Assembly: GCA_946902985.2 (NCBI GenBank)
Contig: OX336389.2
Location: 128,561,572 to 128,625,571 of the forward strand
Reading direction: 5' to 3'
From: Meconema thalassinum
Taxonomy: Eukaryota; Arthropoda; Insecta; Orthoptera; Tettigoniidae
Length of the DNA stretch: 64,000 nt
Shown here piece by piece: positions 9,941-21,273 of the stretch (the stretch's first letter is position 1; the number at the start of each line of letters is the position of its first letter). The position numbers and the translations under genes are program-made. Below the pieces are notes generated by a model, which was given only the letters and a program-made list of their open reading frames with translations, was not told the DNA's origin and did no database searches.

Positions 9941-9951
9941 ACTAGTAAGAC

Positions 9952-11229
9952 AAAGGTTGGCGACCAAGAGAAACGGCTTCAAAAGCTATCTTTATACAAA
10001 GTCTTTCAGATTAGGGCATTTAAAAATTGTACTCCCCCCCCCCCACACACACACACACTTAATAGCCTATAATTGGGCACAATCGTGCTGACCAACTGAT
10101 TGTCATTCTATGACGGATTACTTGTGTTAGTATGAGAATACCTGAGGGAACGTCTCTTATAATACATAGGAACAACATAACGAAGCTGAGCGTTGCATGA
10201 ATTATATTGCTTTATTTTTCTAGTTAACCACGATTATTTAAATTTAACCGGAAGAACCTACTTTACGCAACAACTTCTTTTTATAACTTTTAGGGGACTA
10301 CTGTATATCACCCTCTGCAAGACTGAGCATTCACCACATCAGTGTTGCTCAAATAGGTAGAAGGGACTAATTAAGTATTGAATGGAGAAGCGATGTGCCT
10401 GAAGTTTGCAGCCACTGCTTGGGCCACTGACCATGAGTTTTAGCGCTAAACTTTGTTGTATACTGTATTTCAATGTCTGGTGAACTCTGCTTTAATTCCC
10501 TGAATTTTTCACTTGAGTGGTTTCGTTTGGAGAGTTGAAGGAGGGGGCACGTGAGGCCGTGGGTCTTGTCCCGTGACCCCAGTCTATTGTGTCGCCATAG
10601 CGCGTGATAGGTCGTTCAGCAGAGTGTGAAGCCAGCCTCTTGATGGGCTCTAGTACCTGTGTCGATGTGGTCGTTTCGCTCGTTAATAGCACTTTAAAGC
10701 TAAAGGTACATTCAGTAAAAGGGGAAGGAACATCATAGTTCTTGCCTGTTAGCGAAAGTCGTGTCCAAAAGCGAGCGCCGCTTCTCAAAGGGTCTTAAGT
10801 GGGCAATTACCTTAGCTTGTTGTTGTGTTTAATTTGAAAAGCGAATGAGTGTTGAGTTTTCTTGTCTTGCTATTGTTTTTCGTCTCCTCCCTCCAGCGTT
10901 CGCGCACATGTAGAAGGAGCATCCAGGGACGCATCGGCCGTTGTAGAATAGCAAGTCGACCTTTTTAACAACACTTGATTAGACTTGCTCTTATAAAGGG
11001 GAGTCTTCTTCGTCTGTTTACTCCCTTCCAACATGAGCTGGGAGCTAGTGTAATTTATTTCGTAAGGTGTGCTCTATTTTCACTTCCGAGAACAATATTG
11101 CCATGACATAATTTGTCAGTAATACCAAAATTCACAAGTAAAGCAATTCTGAAACTTCCCATGAATCTTTTCATATCGAAATACATCTTCTTTGATCAAC
11201 TTGTAGGAATTAGCTGTTTCTGCTTCGTT
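9952..11229. other. No gene; C-run plus (CA)n at 10033-10058
   Basis: A C-run followed by a CA microsatellite is at 10033-10058. At about 10070-10105 AATTGGGCACAATCGTGCTG resembles one end of repeat family I (compare 58560-58600). The rest, including ORF 10492-10788(-), shows no recognisable domain. Confidence 0.5.
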
Positions 11230-11243
11230 CCTATTGCAATTAT

Positions 11244-11468
11244 GTAATTGGTATTCTGCCCGATGGCAGGTCCAAGCCTCCGAAGAGGCTACCCCCAGCC
11301 GGAGTTTACTTGCGGTAGGGTGGCCAGGGCCTTTCCGCTCCTCCTTATGTTGGCCAACAGCGCGCAGTACCTAGAACCGGCATGCCGTCCAAGTTCTAAC
11401 TGCGCCCAATGTTGCTTAACTGCGGAGTTCTCATGGGATCCGGTGTTGCCACATGGCTAGGCCGTTGG
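11244..11468 (-). mobile_element. 5S-rRNA-derived SINE (SINE3 class)
   Basis: Read on the minus strand, positions 11468 to about 11352 follow 5S rRNA: it starts GGCCAACGGCCTAGCCATG, keeps the box-A-like AGTTAAGCAACATTGGGCGC followed by AGTTAGAACTTGGACGG, and closes CGCTGTTGGCC, as 5S rRNA pairs its two ends. About 108 bp of unrelated tail follows. A 14-bp target duplication CCTATTGCAATTAT flanks it (11230-11243 and 11469-11482), showing retroposition. The 5S-like part is too diverged and is fused to a tail, so it is not a functional 5S gene. Confidence 0.85.
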
Positions 11469-11741
11469 CCTATTGCAATTATATGTGCCCGTTTCAAATT
11501 AATTTAGGAACTTGTCTGATTTTTAACTTTCGTGTTTGTTTCAGCATCACAGGAAATCTGCGTAACATATTTTGACCAAACTTAATATTTCAAGCAAGTA
11601 CAAAGTCGCTGATCGGATTGAGGGTGTACAGGATAGGTAGAACGTAAAATTTGTTAATATCTCGTTTAATACAGTATTTCCCAACATGTGGTCCGTAGAC
11701 CTCTGGAGATCTAAAAATAATTTTGCTTAGTTAATAACTCC

Positions 11742-11757
11742 GTTATTATTATTATTA

Positions 11758-11825
<68 letters not shown>
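11742..11825 (+). repeat. (ATT)n microsatellite
   Basis: About 27 ATT units with one interruption near 11761; seen directly. Confidence 0.95.
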
Positions 11826-11955
11826 CCCCTATCCGTGGACAAACCCACAAATTTTGATCTCTCTTCTTCCCTGGACTGAATCGTGCCTGTATGGGCTGAG
11901 TGGAATTTACGGCCGGAAGCTTTTCCTGACGCCAACCTCATGAGACGAGTTAATT
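11826..11955 (-). repeat. SINE-G 3' fragment
   Basis: The reverse complement contains TGAGGTTGGCGTCAGGAAAA and CGGCCGTAAATTCC, matching the 3' part of the SINE-G copy at 37171-37544. The head is absent. Confidence 0.55.
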
Positions 11956-12033
11956 TGGCAATTTAAGAATAACATTAAAAATAGTATTAGGATGTCTCAG
12001 AAGTAATGTCGTTTTTTTATGTTTATAAGATTT

Positions 12034-15000
12034 CTCTTCTTGCATCGTTATGCCCGACTCAGGAGCACGGTTGAACCTGTTTAGCTGATGTGTTGGCCTT
12101 CTTTTCTTTCCAAAATCTCTTCATCCTCTCGCTGAGCGCCTTTCTTCGGTCTTCTGTCCAAGTTATGGTGGCCCTGGTGTTGGGTTTGTCTTCAAATTGG
12201 TGATTGTCGATTAGGGTTCTGAATTTGCATCTGTCCTGTATAATATTGTCTGAAATGTTGATTTCCTGGAGATCTGTTTCAATTTCACGTAGCCAGCTGT
12301 TCTTGGTTTTTAGTGAGAGGGCCAAGTTGAGAATTCTTTTAGTCAATCTGCCATTGTTCATTCTGATAATGTGCCCGTAAAATTTCAATCGTCTTTTCCG
12401 AAAAGTATGAGACATTTTTTCACATTGGCGATATATTTCCTGGGATGACTTTTTCCTCCAGATTCCCTCTATAAAAACTGGGCCAAAAAATTTTCGTAAA
12501 ATTTTCCTTTCTTGTTTTTCAATCTCTTTGGTTAAAGATTTGCCACCAATGATTAAGGTTTCTGATGCATATAACGCCTCCGGTTTGATTACTGTATTAT
12601 AATGTCTAAGTTTTGCTTTCCGAGATATTGATTTTTTGTTATACCTATTCCAAGTGATTCTGTAAGCTTTCTGTAATTTGGAAATTCTCTCTTTATTTGC
12701 TTCACGGTTTAAACCAGAGGGCTGAATAATTTCTCCCAGATATTTGAATTCGTTCACTTGAAAGCTTTTGCCGAATTTAGTTCTCATAGGTTGTCCGTCT
12801 AAGTATCGTGAGGCTCCTTCCATGTACTGAGTTTTCTCATAAGAAATTTGAAGTCCCGTTTTGATGGCAATTTCATGTAATTTCTCAATGGAATGAATTG
12901 CTTCTTGCCTGTTATTAGAAAGGATTGCTATGTCATCAGCAAAGGCCAAACAATGTACATGAATTCTATCTTTGAGTAGTCTGCCAAGGGTTATTCCCTT
13001 AGTTTCCTTTTCCCAGGTCCTGATTATCTTCTCAAGTACGAGGTTGAACAGTAACGGAGATAATCCGTCTCCTTGGCGGACCCCAGTGTTCATTTCAAAA
13101 GGCTCAGATATTTCGCCGAGGAATTTAACTTTTGAAGTAGTGCCAGTTAATGTTTGTCTGATTAATTCTCTTGTTTTTCTATCCACTTGAAATTCTTATA
13201 GAGTATTGAAAAGTGTTTGACGATCTATAGAGTCATATGCTTTTCTGAAATCGACAAAGGTAATGACTGCCTGTCTGGTTTTGCGCATTTGTAGGATAGT
13301 TTTGAGATTAAGAATTTGTTCCGTACATGATCTTCCTTTTCGGAAACCTGCCTGGTATTCTCCAATCAGACGGTCTGTTTGTTTCTCAAGTCTAGTGAGC
13401 AGGGCTTTGGAGAAAATTTTATAAATAACTGGTATCAAGGAAATTCCTCTATAATTATTGATGTTGGTTTTATCCCCTTTCTTGTGCAGTGGATGGATTA
13501 GCGCACATTTCCAATCCTCAGGTATTTCTTCGGTGATCCAGATGTTCTCAAGAATTGAGTGGATTTTCCGGGCTACGTTCTCACCACCTATCTTCAGCAT
13601 TTCGGCAATTATACCATCTTCCCCTGGGGCTTTATTATTTTTGAGTCCATGGATTATTTCTTTAATTTCTTCCAATGTTGGGGGTTCTGAATCTTGGTTG
13701 GATGTTTTTTTTTCCAAAGATGAGTTGTTCTTTAGGGGATTCACAGTTTAAAAGATCTTTGAAATAATCTGCTAGAAGTTTGCAATTTTCTTGATCATTT
13801 GTTTCCAATGTCCCATCCGGGCGTTTGAAGCAAAGACTGGGTGCCTGATAATTTGATAATTCTTCTCTGAATGTTTTGTAGAAGTTTCGTGTATTGTTTT
13901 TAGTAAAATCTTGTTCAATTTCAGCCAATCTGTAGTGATCGTACTTGCGTTTTTCAGATCTGATGATTTTAGAAGTTTGTTTCTGTACTTTGGTGAATTC
14001 GTGCCAATTTTGTTCCGTTTTGTGAGAATTCCAATTCTGCCAGGCTTTAATTCTGAAGTTTATAGCCTTGTCACAGGTTTCGTTCCACCACCTATGCTTG
14101 CGTTTCCTGGGCGGTGTGCCAATGTTTTGAGAAGCTTTCGAAAGTATATCTTTGAGTTCTAACCAGCCAGAAGAATCGTGAGTAGGGATACTTTCTTGGA
14201 AAGTACTGGCGTTCTGTTTAAGAAATTCTGGATCGACGCGCAGATTTTTTGTTATTTTTGGTTTGGTCCTGTTTGGTTGAAATTTTACCTTGATTAAGGA
14301 TAGATGGTGGTCAGAGTCAATGACTCCTTTCTTGACTTTGACATTCATAATTTCTTTTTGATTCTTTTTGGAAATAGCCACATGATCTATTTGAAATTCT
14401 CCTAAGTGAAAATTAGGGGATCTCCAGGTCTTTTTCTTGTGTGGAAGTGCCAGGAAATGTGTTGACATTAGTTTGAGATCAAAAGTTTTGCAAAAATCAA
14501 GTAATCTTTCTCCATTTTTATTAGTTCTATTGTGTGCTGGATATAGTCCTACAATGGTCCTGAATTTCCTTTTTCTACCAATTTGGGCATTAAAATCTCC
14601 CAAGAGGATTTTTATGTGATGATTTGGAATGATGGCTGTAGTTTCTTCCAGCAGTTCCCAGAAGTCTTCCACCTTTTGTGGATCTTTACGATTGTAGTTG
14701 TTGGTGGGTCCATGCGCATTAATAAGCGTATAAGCTTTGTTTCCTGATTTAACGGATAGTGTTGAAATTCTTTCAGAAGGCGAGGAAAAGTTAAGCACTG
14801 AGTTTATAATGTTTTTTCTGACAGCGAATCCAGTGCCAAATTGTAGTGGCTTCATATGGAGGGAGATTGCTGGCTTGCCTTTATAAATTCTAGAAATTTC
14901 CTGATTCAAAATGATTTTCATCCGTGTATCTGGTTTCCTGTAGTGCTAAAATTTGGATGTTGACGTTATCCAACATGCCTGTTAATTGTTTTAACTTGCC

Positions 15001-15409
15001 AGTTTTCCGAAGTGTGTTGATGTTTAAGCTACCAATGAAAGTTTTGCATTTTGGGCGAAGAGATTTGGGAAGCTCCGATACATTCCCGCATAATGTTCTC
15101 GGTCCCCCAGAATCCGATGACCGAGAAAAATAACTAGTATGTCTACTAGGGCCTGGGGTATTTATATTGTAGGTTGTTTCCATCATGCTAACAAGTTGAA
15201 AGTAGTGGGGACATCGATCTATGTCGGTGTCATGGTTACAACTGAAGTAGTGAGCTTCAGAGGTTGCTGAAGATGTTGTCAAGCTGTGCCTGTTTTTGGT
15301 CCGCGAGAGGCATTTTATTTCCCTCAAACCCTCCGGACAAGTCCGGCGAGCCTCCCTATCCGCCACCTGGGACGCGCCCGATAGGGGAACAGGCTGAAAC
15401 CCCCACGGG
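12034..15409 (-). mobile_element. Non-LTR retrotransposon (RTE-like), near full length
   Basis: 3376 bp on the minus strand, inserted in the mariner and flanked by the 15-bp target duplication ATGTTTATAAGATTT (12019-12033 and 15410-15424). It encodes an APE-type endonuclease followed by a reverse transcriptase. The 5' end is GC-rich (GGGCGCGTCCCAGGTGGCGG on the minus strand). Size and single-ORF layout fit the RTE group, but clade assignment needs a tree. There is no poly(A) tail; the 3' end is within a few bases of 12034. Confidence 0.9.
12059..15366 (-). pseudogene. LINE endonuclease-reverse transcriptase ORF, three lesions
   Basis: The reading order is 15366 to 12059. The endonuclease contains GSLNINTLRK, ILALQETRY, LLGDFNAQIG and a late SDHHL motif. 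The RT contains NKAPGEDGI, NNYRGISLI, YQAGFRKGRS, VDFRKAYDSIDR (first catalytic Asp), GVRQGDGLSPLLFN and the catalytic FADDIAIL, followed by a C-terminal region with RRLKFYGHIIRM. Lesions: a frame change near 14890-14920, a frame change at the nine-T run 13705-13713, and an in-frame TAA at 13196-13198. About 1,100 codons in total, a usual length for an endonuclease-RT protein. Few lesions imply moderate age. It cannot make a full protein as it stands. Confidence 0.88.
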
Positions 15410-15727
15410 ATGTTTATAAGATTTATAAGATATAAATTGTTTCTTCTTTTTTTTTGTCAGCCAATTCTATTTACAAGAGGCCATCACTAGAATTGTGTAT
15501 ATTGCGATAATGTACCAGTCGTCAGTTGTTCATACACAACCACAAATGGAACTTACATGGTTGGAGGTTGAGGTTTTTCTAAAGCACCACTAGAAACAAG
15601 ATTACAAAGCTGCTGCCTCGGCACGAAGAATATGTGAAGTAGAAGGACAAGGTATCGTTATTGAGTGTGTGACTCAATGATGGTTCCAACATTTCAACAC
15701 TGGATTTCTCCAAAAGGCTGTCAGAAG

Positions 15728-16711
15728 GGTTATAGGACATAACGTACCACGGACATAACGTACCAGCGGACATAACGTACCACTTGGCCGGCTGAGTATC
15801 TGCGAAGAGTCAGCTAATGACCTTAAAATATTCAGGAGAGGACATAACGTACCACATGAAAGAGTGGGAAGTATTTAGGGTGCATGAAACCCTAACCGCA
15901 CGGCCACTTGCTCGGTATTGCTCAATTAATCCTGGTAATAAATACGTGGGCAATAACATAACATAAACTAATATAAAATATGATAAGTTTTTGGATTCCC
16001 ATCACACTTTATCCAGGCTTTGGACTGGCAACATTTTTATAAACATTTTGGCGGGTTTAAAATCGGCTGTCGTTAAGCTCTGGTCATATTTTCGTTTTCT
16101 TTACTTTTAAATTGTTTTTGTGGGTTTTATATCCCAGCGAATAGCAAGTTCTTCATGGGATGTTTCATTCCAAGTGAATAGCAAGTTCTTCATGGGATGT
16201 TTCATTCCAAGTGAATAGCAAGTTCTTCATGGGATGTTCCATTCTAAGTGAATAGCAAGTTCGCCATGTGAAGTTACATTCCAAGTTCTGCGAATATGAG
16301 AGAGTTCTCAAGCAATATTTCAAGTTTCCATTCTCTTCATATCGCTTCATTATTCTGTCAACCCGTTCATCATACGTGACATATTTCTTCTTTCTCTTTG
16401 AAATTTCAATGTACAATTCGTACTTCATCCATCGAAGTGCGCTCATAAACCGCCCTTATTCGTTGTACACAGCTCCATATTACAATACCAAAATGTTTAA
16501 AGCCGTACAGTGTGATCGCCACTGATGTTTATGTGGTAATGAACCTGTAACTGGAAAGCCCGTCTGACATCAAGTGGTACGTTATGTCCTAGCATAAATA
16601 TTTGGGGATTAGGGGAAAATCGTTCTTGGGTAGATAACGACCTAGGTGGTACGTTATGTCCTCGAAAATCAAGTGGTACGTTTTGTCCGTGGTACATTAT
16701 GTCCGGGCACC
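15728..16711. mobile_element. TIR element with iterated 16-bp terminal motif
   Basis: 984-bp insertion in the mariner, flanked by the 8-bp target duplication GTCAGAAG (15720-15727 and 16712-16719). Its ends are arrays of GGACATAACGTACCAC: plus-oriented at 15735, 15751, 15768 and 15840, and minus-oriented ending at 16704, 16688, 16661 and 16589. Offsets from the two ends are 7, 23, 40, 112 and 7, 23, 50, 122. The mirror arrangement is what subterminal transposase-binding sites look like. An 8-bp duplication fits hAT, and 8-9 bp also fits MULE. It is non-autonomous: no transposase was recognised inside. Confidence 0.85.
16140..16287 (+). repeat. 37-bp tandem repeat, four units
   Basis: Four consecutive 37-bp units beginning at 16140, 16177, 16214 and 16251 (unit start AATAGCAAGTTCTTCATGGG). 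The first three are almost identical and the fourth is diverged. The array lies inside the 15728-16711 element. A 93-codon antisense ORF (16165-16446) runs from unique sequence into it; its lysine-rich part (SKRKKKYVTYDERVDRIMK) is not recognised and could be a captured fragment. Confidence 0.92.
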
Positions 16712-16719
16712 GTCAGAAG

Positions 16720-17471
16720 AACTTGGTGCATCAAAAGATACCAGATTAAGAAACTTGGAAAATCAAAGAGAAGCTGTAGATCTGTATCTCATGAATTGAC
16801 CCCTGAACAGTCTCAACGTAGTGTGGATATCCGTCGTCAGCTTATCGGTTACCCCATGGATGATAGAATTATCAGGAGAATTGCCACATGTGATGAATAG
16901 GCCTAGTGGGTCTATTACCTCAACGCTGACGCCTAGAAACAGTGGCTCAGTCCCCATCAACCTGCCAAAGTCATCGTTAAAAAGAATCGGTTCGGCCCCC
17001 AAGTGATGTGTGTCTGGTGGAATTTTGAAGGAGTGATTCTCTGGGAGTTTGTTCCAAATGGGCGTGTAGTCAATGTGTATCTTTATTCTCAACAACTGGA
17101 ACGAGTTCATGATATTTTGAGACGCAGATACCCAGCCTTAATTAACCGAAATAGAGTTCCCTTGCAGAAGGACAATGCAAGACCTCATACTGCACGAACA
17201 ACCATGGCAAAAATTAAGGAATTGGAAGGAGTCGAACTGCTACCATATCCTGCATACAGCCCTGATCTTGCGCCGTCAGATTACCATCTTTTCGATCCAT
17301 GGCCCATTTCTTACGTGGAAGAAATTTGGAAAACATTGGAGCTGTGGATGTGGGTCTCGCCGAATTCTTCGCATCAAAACCCAGAGACTGGTACCATCGC
17401 GGGATTTAAAAAATCTCGTTGAAAGATGGCTCAAGACCATAGAATCTGATGGTCTCTACTTTGAAGAATAG
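16720..17471 (+). pseudogene. mariner transposase, C-terminal two thirds, broken
   Basis: The plus strand shows a CDE block (first catalytic Asp, near 16889) followed by stops, then QVMCVWW, LQKDNARPHTART (second Asp codon 17171-17173) and YSPDLAPSDYHLF (third Asp codon 17279-17281), with 35 residues between the last two Asp. A third catalytic Asp in an APSDYHLF motif marks the mariner group rather than Tc1. Several stops and frame changes make it inactive. The N-terminal DNA-binding part is in 15500-15727, also with stops, separated by the 15728-16711 insertion. Confidence 0.88.
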
Positions 17472-17548
17472 TTTAGTTTCTTGCAAGAGAACTTTCCAAA
17501 TATAATTTCCTTAAAAAAAACGACATTACTTATGATACATCCCCTGTA

Positions 17549-18103
17549 TATCATTTATTATAATTTGTAGTGTTCCTGAAATAACTTTGATTGTATTTTA
17601 TTTTGAGGACAATATTTGACCTCTTGAACTTGTAAAATGTGGCTATGAAGTGTTAAATATTAGAGATGTAAAATCTATATGCACTTACTGGGACTGAGCC
17701 TCTGAATATTTCAAAGGCTGAGATGCACTGGACTAGAGACTACAGGGTCATTTGTAGACCGGGTGATTGACAGCACGTCCTGCCGAGACCATTAGGAGCA
17801 GATGACGAGTACAAGGTCATTGACCGCTGTCCGATTCTCGTCAGCTGCTGTGGAATATTTATCACTCGTAGTATACCATGTCCCATCGTTCGCTATACAG
17901 TACGTCTATGCAGGTATTACACACTAAGGTTAGTTGCAAACCATTAAATATATTAGGGTTACTAAACCGTTCCCAAACTGTGGTTCACAAACTTCCAGCA
18001 ATGTTCGCAACGTCTTCCTTGGGAATTCCGGAAATTCCTCCGTAATGATGGATTTCAAGGTTAGACACTGTCTTGTTTTATATTTTACATTATCTTAATT
18101 CCA

Positions 18104-18105
<2 letters not shown>
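17549..18105. other. No gene seen
   Basis: Unique-looking AT-rich sequence. CCAAACTGTGGTTCACAAAC near 17970 resembles CCAACATGTGGTCCGTAGAC near 11681, perhaps two fragments of an unclassified repeat, each just upstream of an ATT microsatellite. Confidence 0.4.
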
Positions 18106-18182
<77 letters not shown>

Positions 18183-18240
18183 TTATTATTATCATTATTA
18201 GACTATGATTATTATTATTATTGTTATTATTATTATTATA
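18106..18240 (+). repeat. (ATT)n microsatellite, ~135 bp
   Basis: A long ATT array with point interruptions; the longest trinucleotide array in the window. Confidence 0.95.
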
Positions 18241-18499
18241 CAATTACTAATTATAGGTCAGTGTTAATTTGATTTATGCCATAGAAATTAACATTCATAA
18301 ATTCTGTTTTTCAACAATAGAAAAGCTTAAGAGTTTTTAAATGTGCAATAATTCAGTGGTAGCCTACCATATGTTATTTTTTTCTTTCAATTACAGCCTA
18401 CTTCTGCTTGACCTGTTGACAAATGCTGTTGCCAACTGTATACTAGAATCGTTTCCATTGCCAGCTTAAATAGAAATTATGTTGTTAATTCTTTTTTAG

Positions 18500-18725
18500 G
18501 ACATGGAACATTTGAGTCGACAGTCCCGTGTACTTGGGTGTATGTTGAAATTGCCCGTGTTAGAGAAAAGGATGGGCTAGGTGCCCCAGGACATAAAATA
18601 AGGTACTAATGCATTTCGGCTTTTACCTGGAGAGGGTGTGGGAAAACCCAGGAAGAAACCACACACAGGATAGCTGCTATCAGCGTTGGAATTCACACTT
18701 CCATACTTGCTGCAGCTCCCCTTCA
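18500..18725 (-). repeat. SINE-K copy 1
   Basis: Matches 56445-56650: both have CCGTGTACTTGGGTGT, a CATTTCGG-TTTTCCTGGAG-like block and a reverse-complement B box (GCGTTGGAATTCACACTTCC here, GCGCTGGGATTGGAACTTC there). On the minus strand the 3' tail is ACACCCAAGTACACGGG, the tail module shared with SINE-B and SINE-C. Confidence 0.6.
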
Positions 18726-18949
18726 CCGTCGATAACTAAAATAGAAAATAGAATACTGATTGAAAAGTGGAAGTTTGCAAGGAAAATACGGAGTAACAAA
18801 ATCGGTAGTTGTTTTGCTCCAATATCAAAAGCAGCTGGCCATTAACCTTCTAGTGATGTGCGTCAATTCAACAAAGCTGAACTGTGTTTGAAGAAAGGAA
18901 AGCACGATGTTATTTACATTAGTTATGGCTTTTCAATAAGTAATGTTCA

Positions 18950-19153
18950 TTTTTTCTTTTAACAGCTGCGGCCTTTAGAGACGCCGGGGGGCCACAATTT
19001 TGCCCCGGAGGGGATCTTTAACGTGCCAGTAAAGCTAATGACATACCTCCCTCGCATTTGCGCACCCTCAAATGCAAGCTGACTGCGTCAGGTTTGTTCC
19101 TGCAACCTTGGGCACAGTAAGCGAGAACGATACCACTGAGCCACCCAACCAGC
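18950..19153 (-). repeat. SINE-F copy
   Basis: The minus strand has the tRNA-like head (GGCTCAGTGGTATCGTTCTC) and then GCGCAAATGCGAGGGAGG, TTAAAGATCCCCTCCGGGGC and GGCGTCTCTAAAGGCC. Better-preserved relatives are at 53970 and 58289. Confidence 0.8.
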
Positions 19154-19599
19154 TTTTTGGCTTTTCATTCAGGTGGCAAGGGGAATCCAAAACTACAGTG
19201 TATTGTTAGTGGTGACATTATTGCTAAAATGTAGTCTGAAATCTTCATTTAGAAGCTAAACATCCCCATGCATGTAAATCGGGGGTGAAAGGAATTAGCT
19301 TATCGAAAATATCTGGGAACCGTTACTAGGGTAACTAAATTGTGCATCTCATGGTTTTATGTCTTTCGTAAGATGGTAACATTTTCTTTCCCAACATTAC
19401 GAATTGTTACTCTAGATTGTAGAATGTAATGCAGGGATCTTGATTTTTAGAGTAGATCTTTCACCACGTTCCTATTTATAATATTACTTCGTGGATGTAA
19501 AACCCATCAACAAAAGGAAGAACGTTAAGAATTTAATTCTTTTGGTAACATTTCGGTAAGTCAAACAGACGCTGGTTATTCAGAACATGTTATTGTTGT

Positions 19600-19832
19600 T
19601 GATAATAATAATAATTATTATAACGTTAATAGCTTTACGCCGCTTTTAACTACTGGGACTTAAGAGATGTTGGGGTGTCGGAAATTTGCTGCGAAGGGGA
19701 TCATTAACATGCCATTACTGACACGGCTCCCTCGCATTTGCGCACCCTCAAATGCCAACTGGCTGCATTAGAATTTGATCCCGCACCCTTAGGCGCAGCA
19801 GGCCAGATCGTTACCGCTGCGCAATTCGGTCA
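19600..19832 (-). repeat. SINE-F copy, diverged, with ATT tail
   Basis: The minus strand carries TGCGCAAATGCGAGGGAGCC and GTAATGGCATGTTAATGATCC, a variant of the F body, and ends in an (ATT)n tail at 19600-19622 (AAT on the plus strand). Confidence 0.75.
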
Positions 19833-21227
19833 GTGAATGTTGTTGTTTAGTGACATAGTATGCATGAGCCACGTGTACTTCATATGTGCATGTGTGAACA
19901 GCCCTATTACTTGTGTTATTGTAGTGTCCGTATTGGTGTGTGTATTCTTATTCGGGATCGAATCTGGGCCTTCGGGATGGCAGCCAACTAACTAACCACT
20001 ACACCACCACTAATTCTTGAACGGAATACTGAACCTCTCTAGGGGCAAACCCGAAAGGGTACAAAACATTGTTTCATTTTGAACTGGCGTAGACATTTCC
20101 ACATTTGCCCTTAAATAGTTTGCTGTTGAATTGGTTGTTATGATATCCTCAAGCCGCGGTACGATATCAAGACTTGGTACTTCGAGTTACATGGTTTCGG
20201 GTAATACTGGTCTGTTACCATAAAATAAAAGGAGTCAAAATTAACCTAAGGAGTTTCATTTTAAATGTTTCCAGTTTTCACCGAGGAATACTGGATAAGT
20301 TTCATTTCTGCTCAACGCACATTGATTTAAGAATTCGCAAGGATGCTGACTGGAAACAAAGCGATACCTGAGCAGCACTGGCTACGGAGGGAGAGAGCGA
20401 GGAGGGACGACGAAATATCTCCACCGCCTGTACTGAATTTTCAATGGTAATAGAGTGAACTATCCACCTCTCCCTTGATATTGAAGTCTTGTGGAGGAGA
20501 CCCAATAAGAAATGTATGTCGCCGGGCTTGTGCTGGCAATATGAGCCCACTAGCTGTCGGAGGGACGAGGGGGTGGTAATGGGAAGCCTGTATCCTCACG
20601 GTGTCGCCCAATACGCGTCTTCTTCCAATATATTCTCACATCAGCATCCGAATGGTACAATTACTGGGGCAAACGGCTCAGCCTTTACCAGCAAGGTGAG
20701 TGGAGGGGTGGCACACGGCGATGGACAATGGAGCAGAATTCGGTTTTATTACCAATATGAAAGGAAACATGGCAGACGTTGCTCCCAGTTCGCTCTTGAG
20801 GAATGGTAATGTATTATATTCGTAAATGTCCTTATTTTTAGCCCTTAAAACGTTGAATTCCAAGGTAGCTAAATGTTGTCTTAATGTTGGAAAACTTGTA
20901 CTTTCGGCAGACCAGATATCATAGTTACAAACTCTGATCAAACTCAGGAACAGGGTAAAGCATTGATTTGGTGCATTGTGTTACAGTAATAATCACAGGA
21001 GCAATTGTTCCTGAAGGGTCACAATTAAGTAGAGACAATTTTGGAAAATATATTACATTGTTAACTTTTGACAGCCACAAAATCAACGAATATGACATTG
21101 CTGAAAGAACGGTTGAGTTTTATTGATCGATTTGCTGAATAGCATTTTATTGAAAGTTAACTTAACACTTTCCTCACATTTTATGTATTCATATTCTTTT
21201 AAAACATGCAATTTTATTCAGTATGGT
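19833..21227. other. No gene; one antisense tRNA-like trace
   Basis: Around 19935-20005 CGGGATCGAATCTGGGCC and ACTAACCACTACACCAC look like reverse-complement B and A boxes of a SINE-B-type head. The remainder, including ORFs at 20302-20550(-) and 20489-20809(+), shows no domain I recognise. Confidence 0.45.
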
Positions 21228-21229
21228 TT

Positions 21230-21271
<42 letters not shown>
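21228..21271 (+). repeat. (AAT)n microsatellite
   Basis: About fourteen perfect AAT units; seen directly. Confidence 0.95.

Positions 21272-21273
<2 letters not shown>

Larger units (their letters stand above)
11988..17548 (+). mobile_element. mariner transposon, split by a LINE and a TIR element
   Basis: The ends form inverted repeats of about 30 bp. The left end has GGATGTCTCAGAAGTAATGT and the right end, read in reverse, GGATGTATCATAAGTAATGT, both followed by CG and a T-run, with TA near each outer edge. Removing the LINE (12034-15409) and the element 15728-16711, each with one copy of its own target duplication, leaves about 1.18 kb, close to the usual ~1.3 kb of a mariner. A broken transposase lies in 15425-15727 and 16720-17471. 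This is the oldest layer of the nest. Confidence 0.85.

Noticed and set aside
11352..11468. Functional 5S rRNA gene
   Set aside because: Diverged from 5S, fused to a tail and flanked by a target duplication, hence a SINE.
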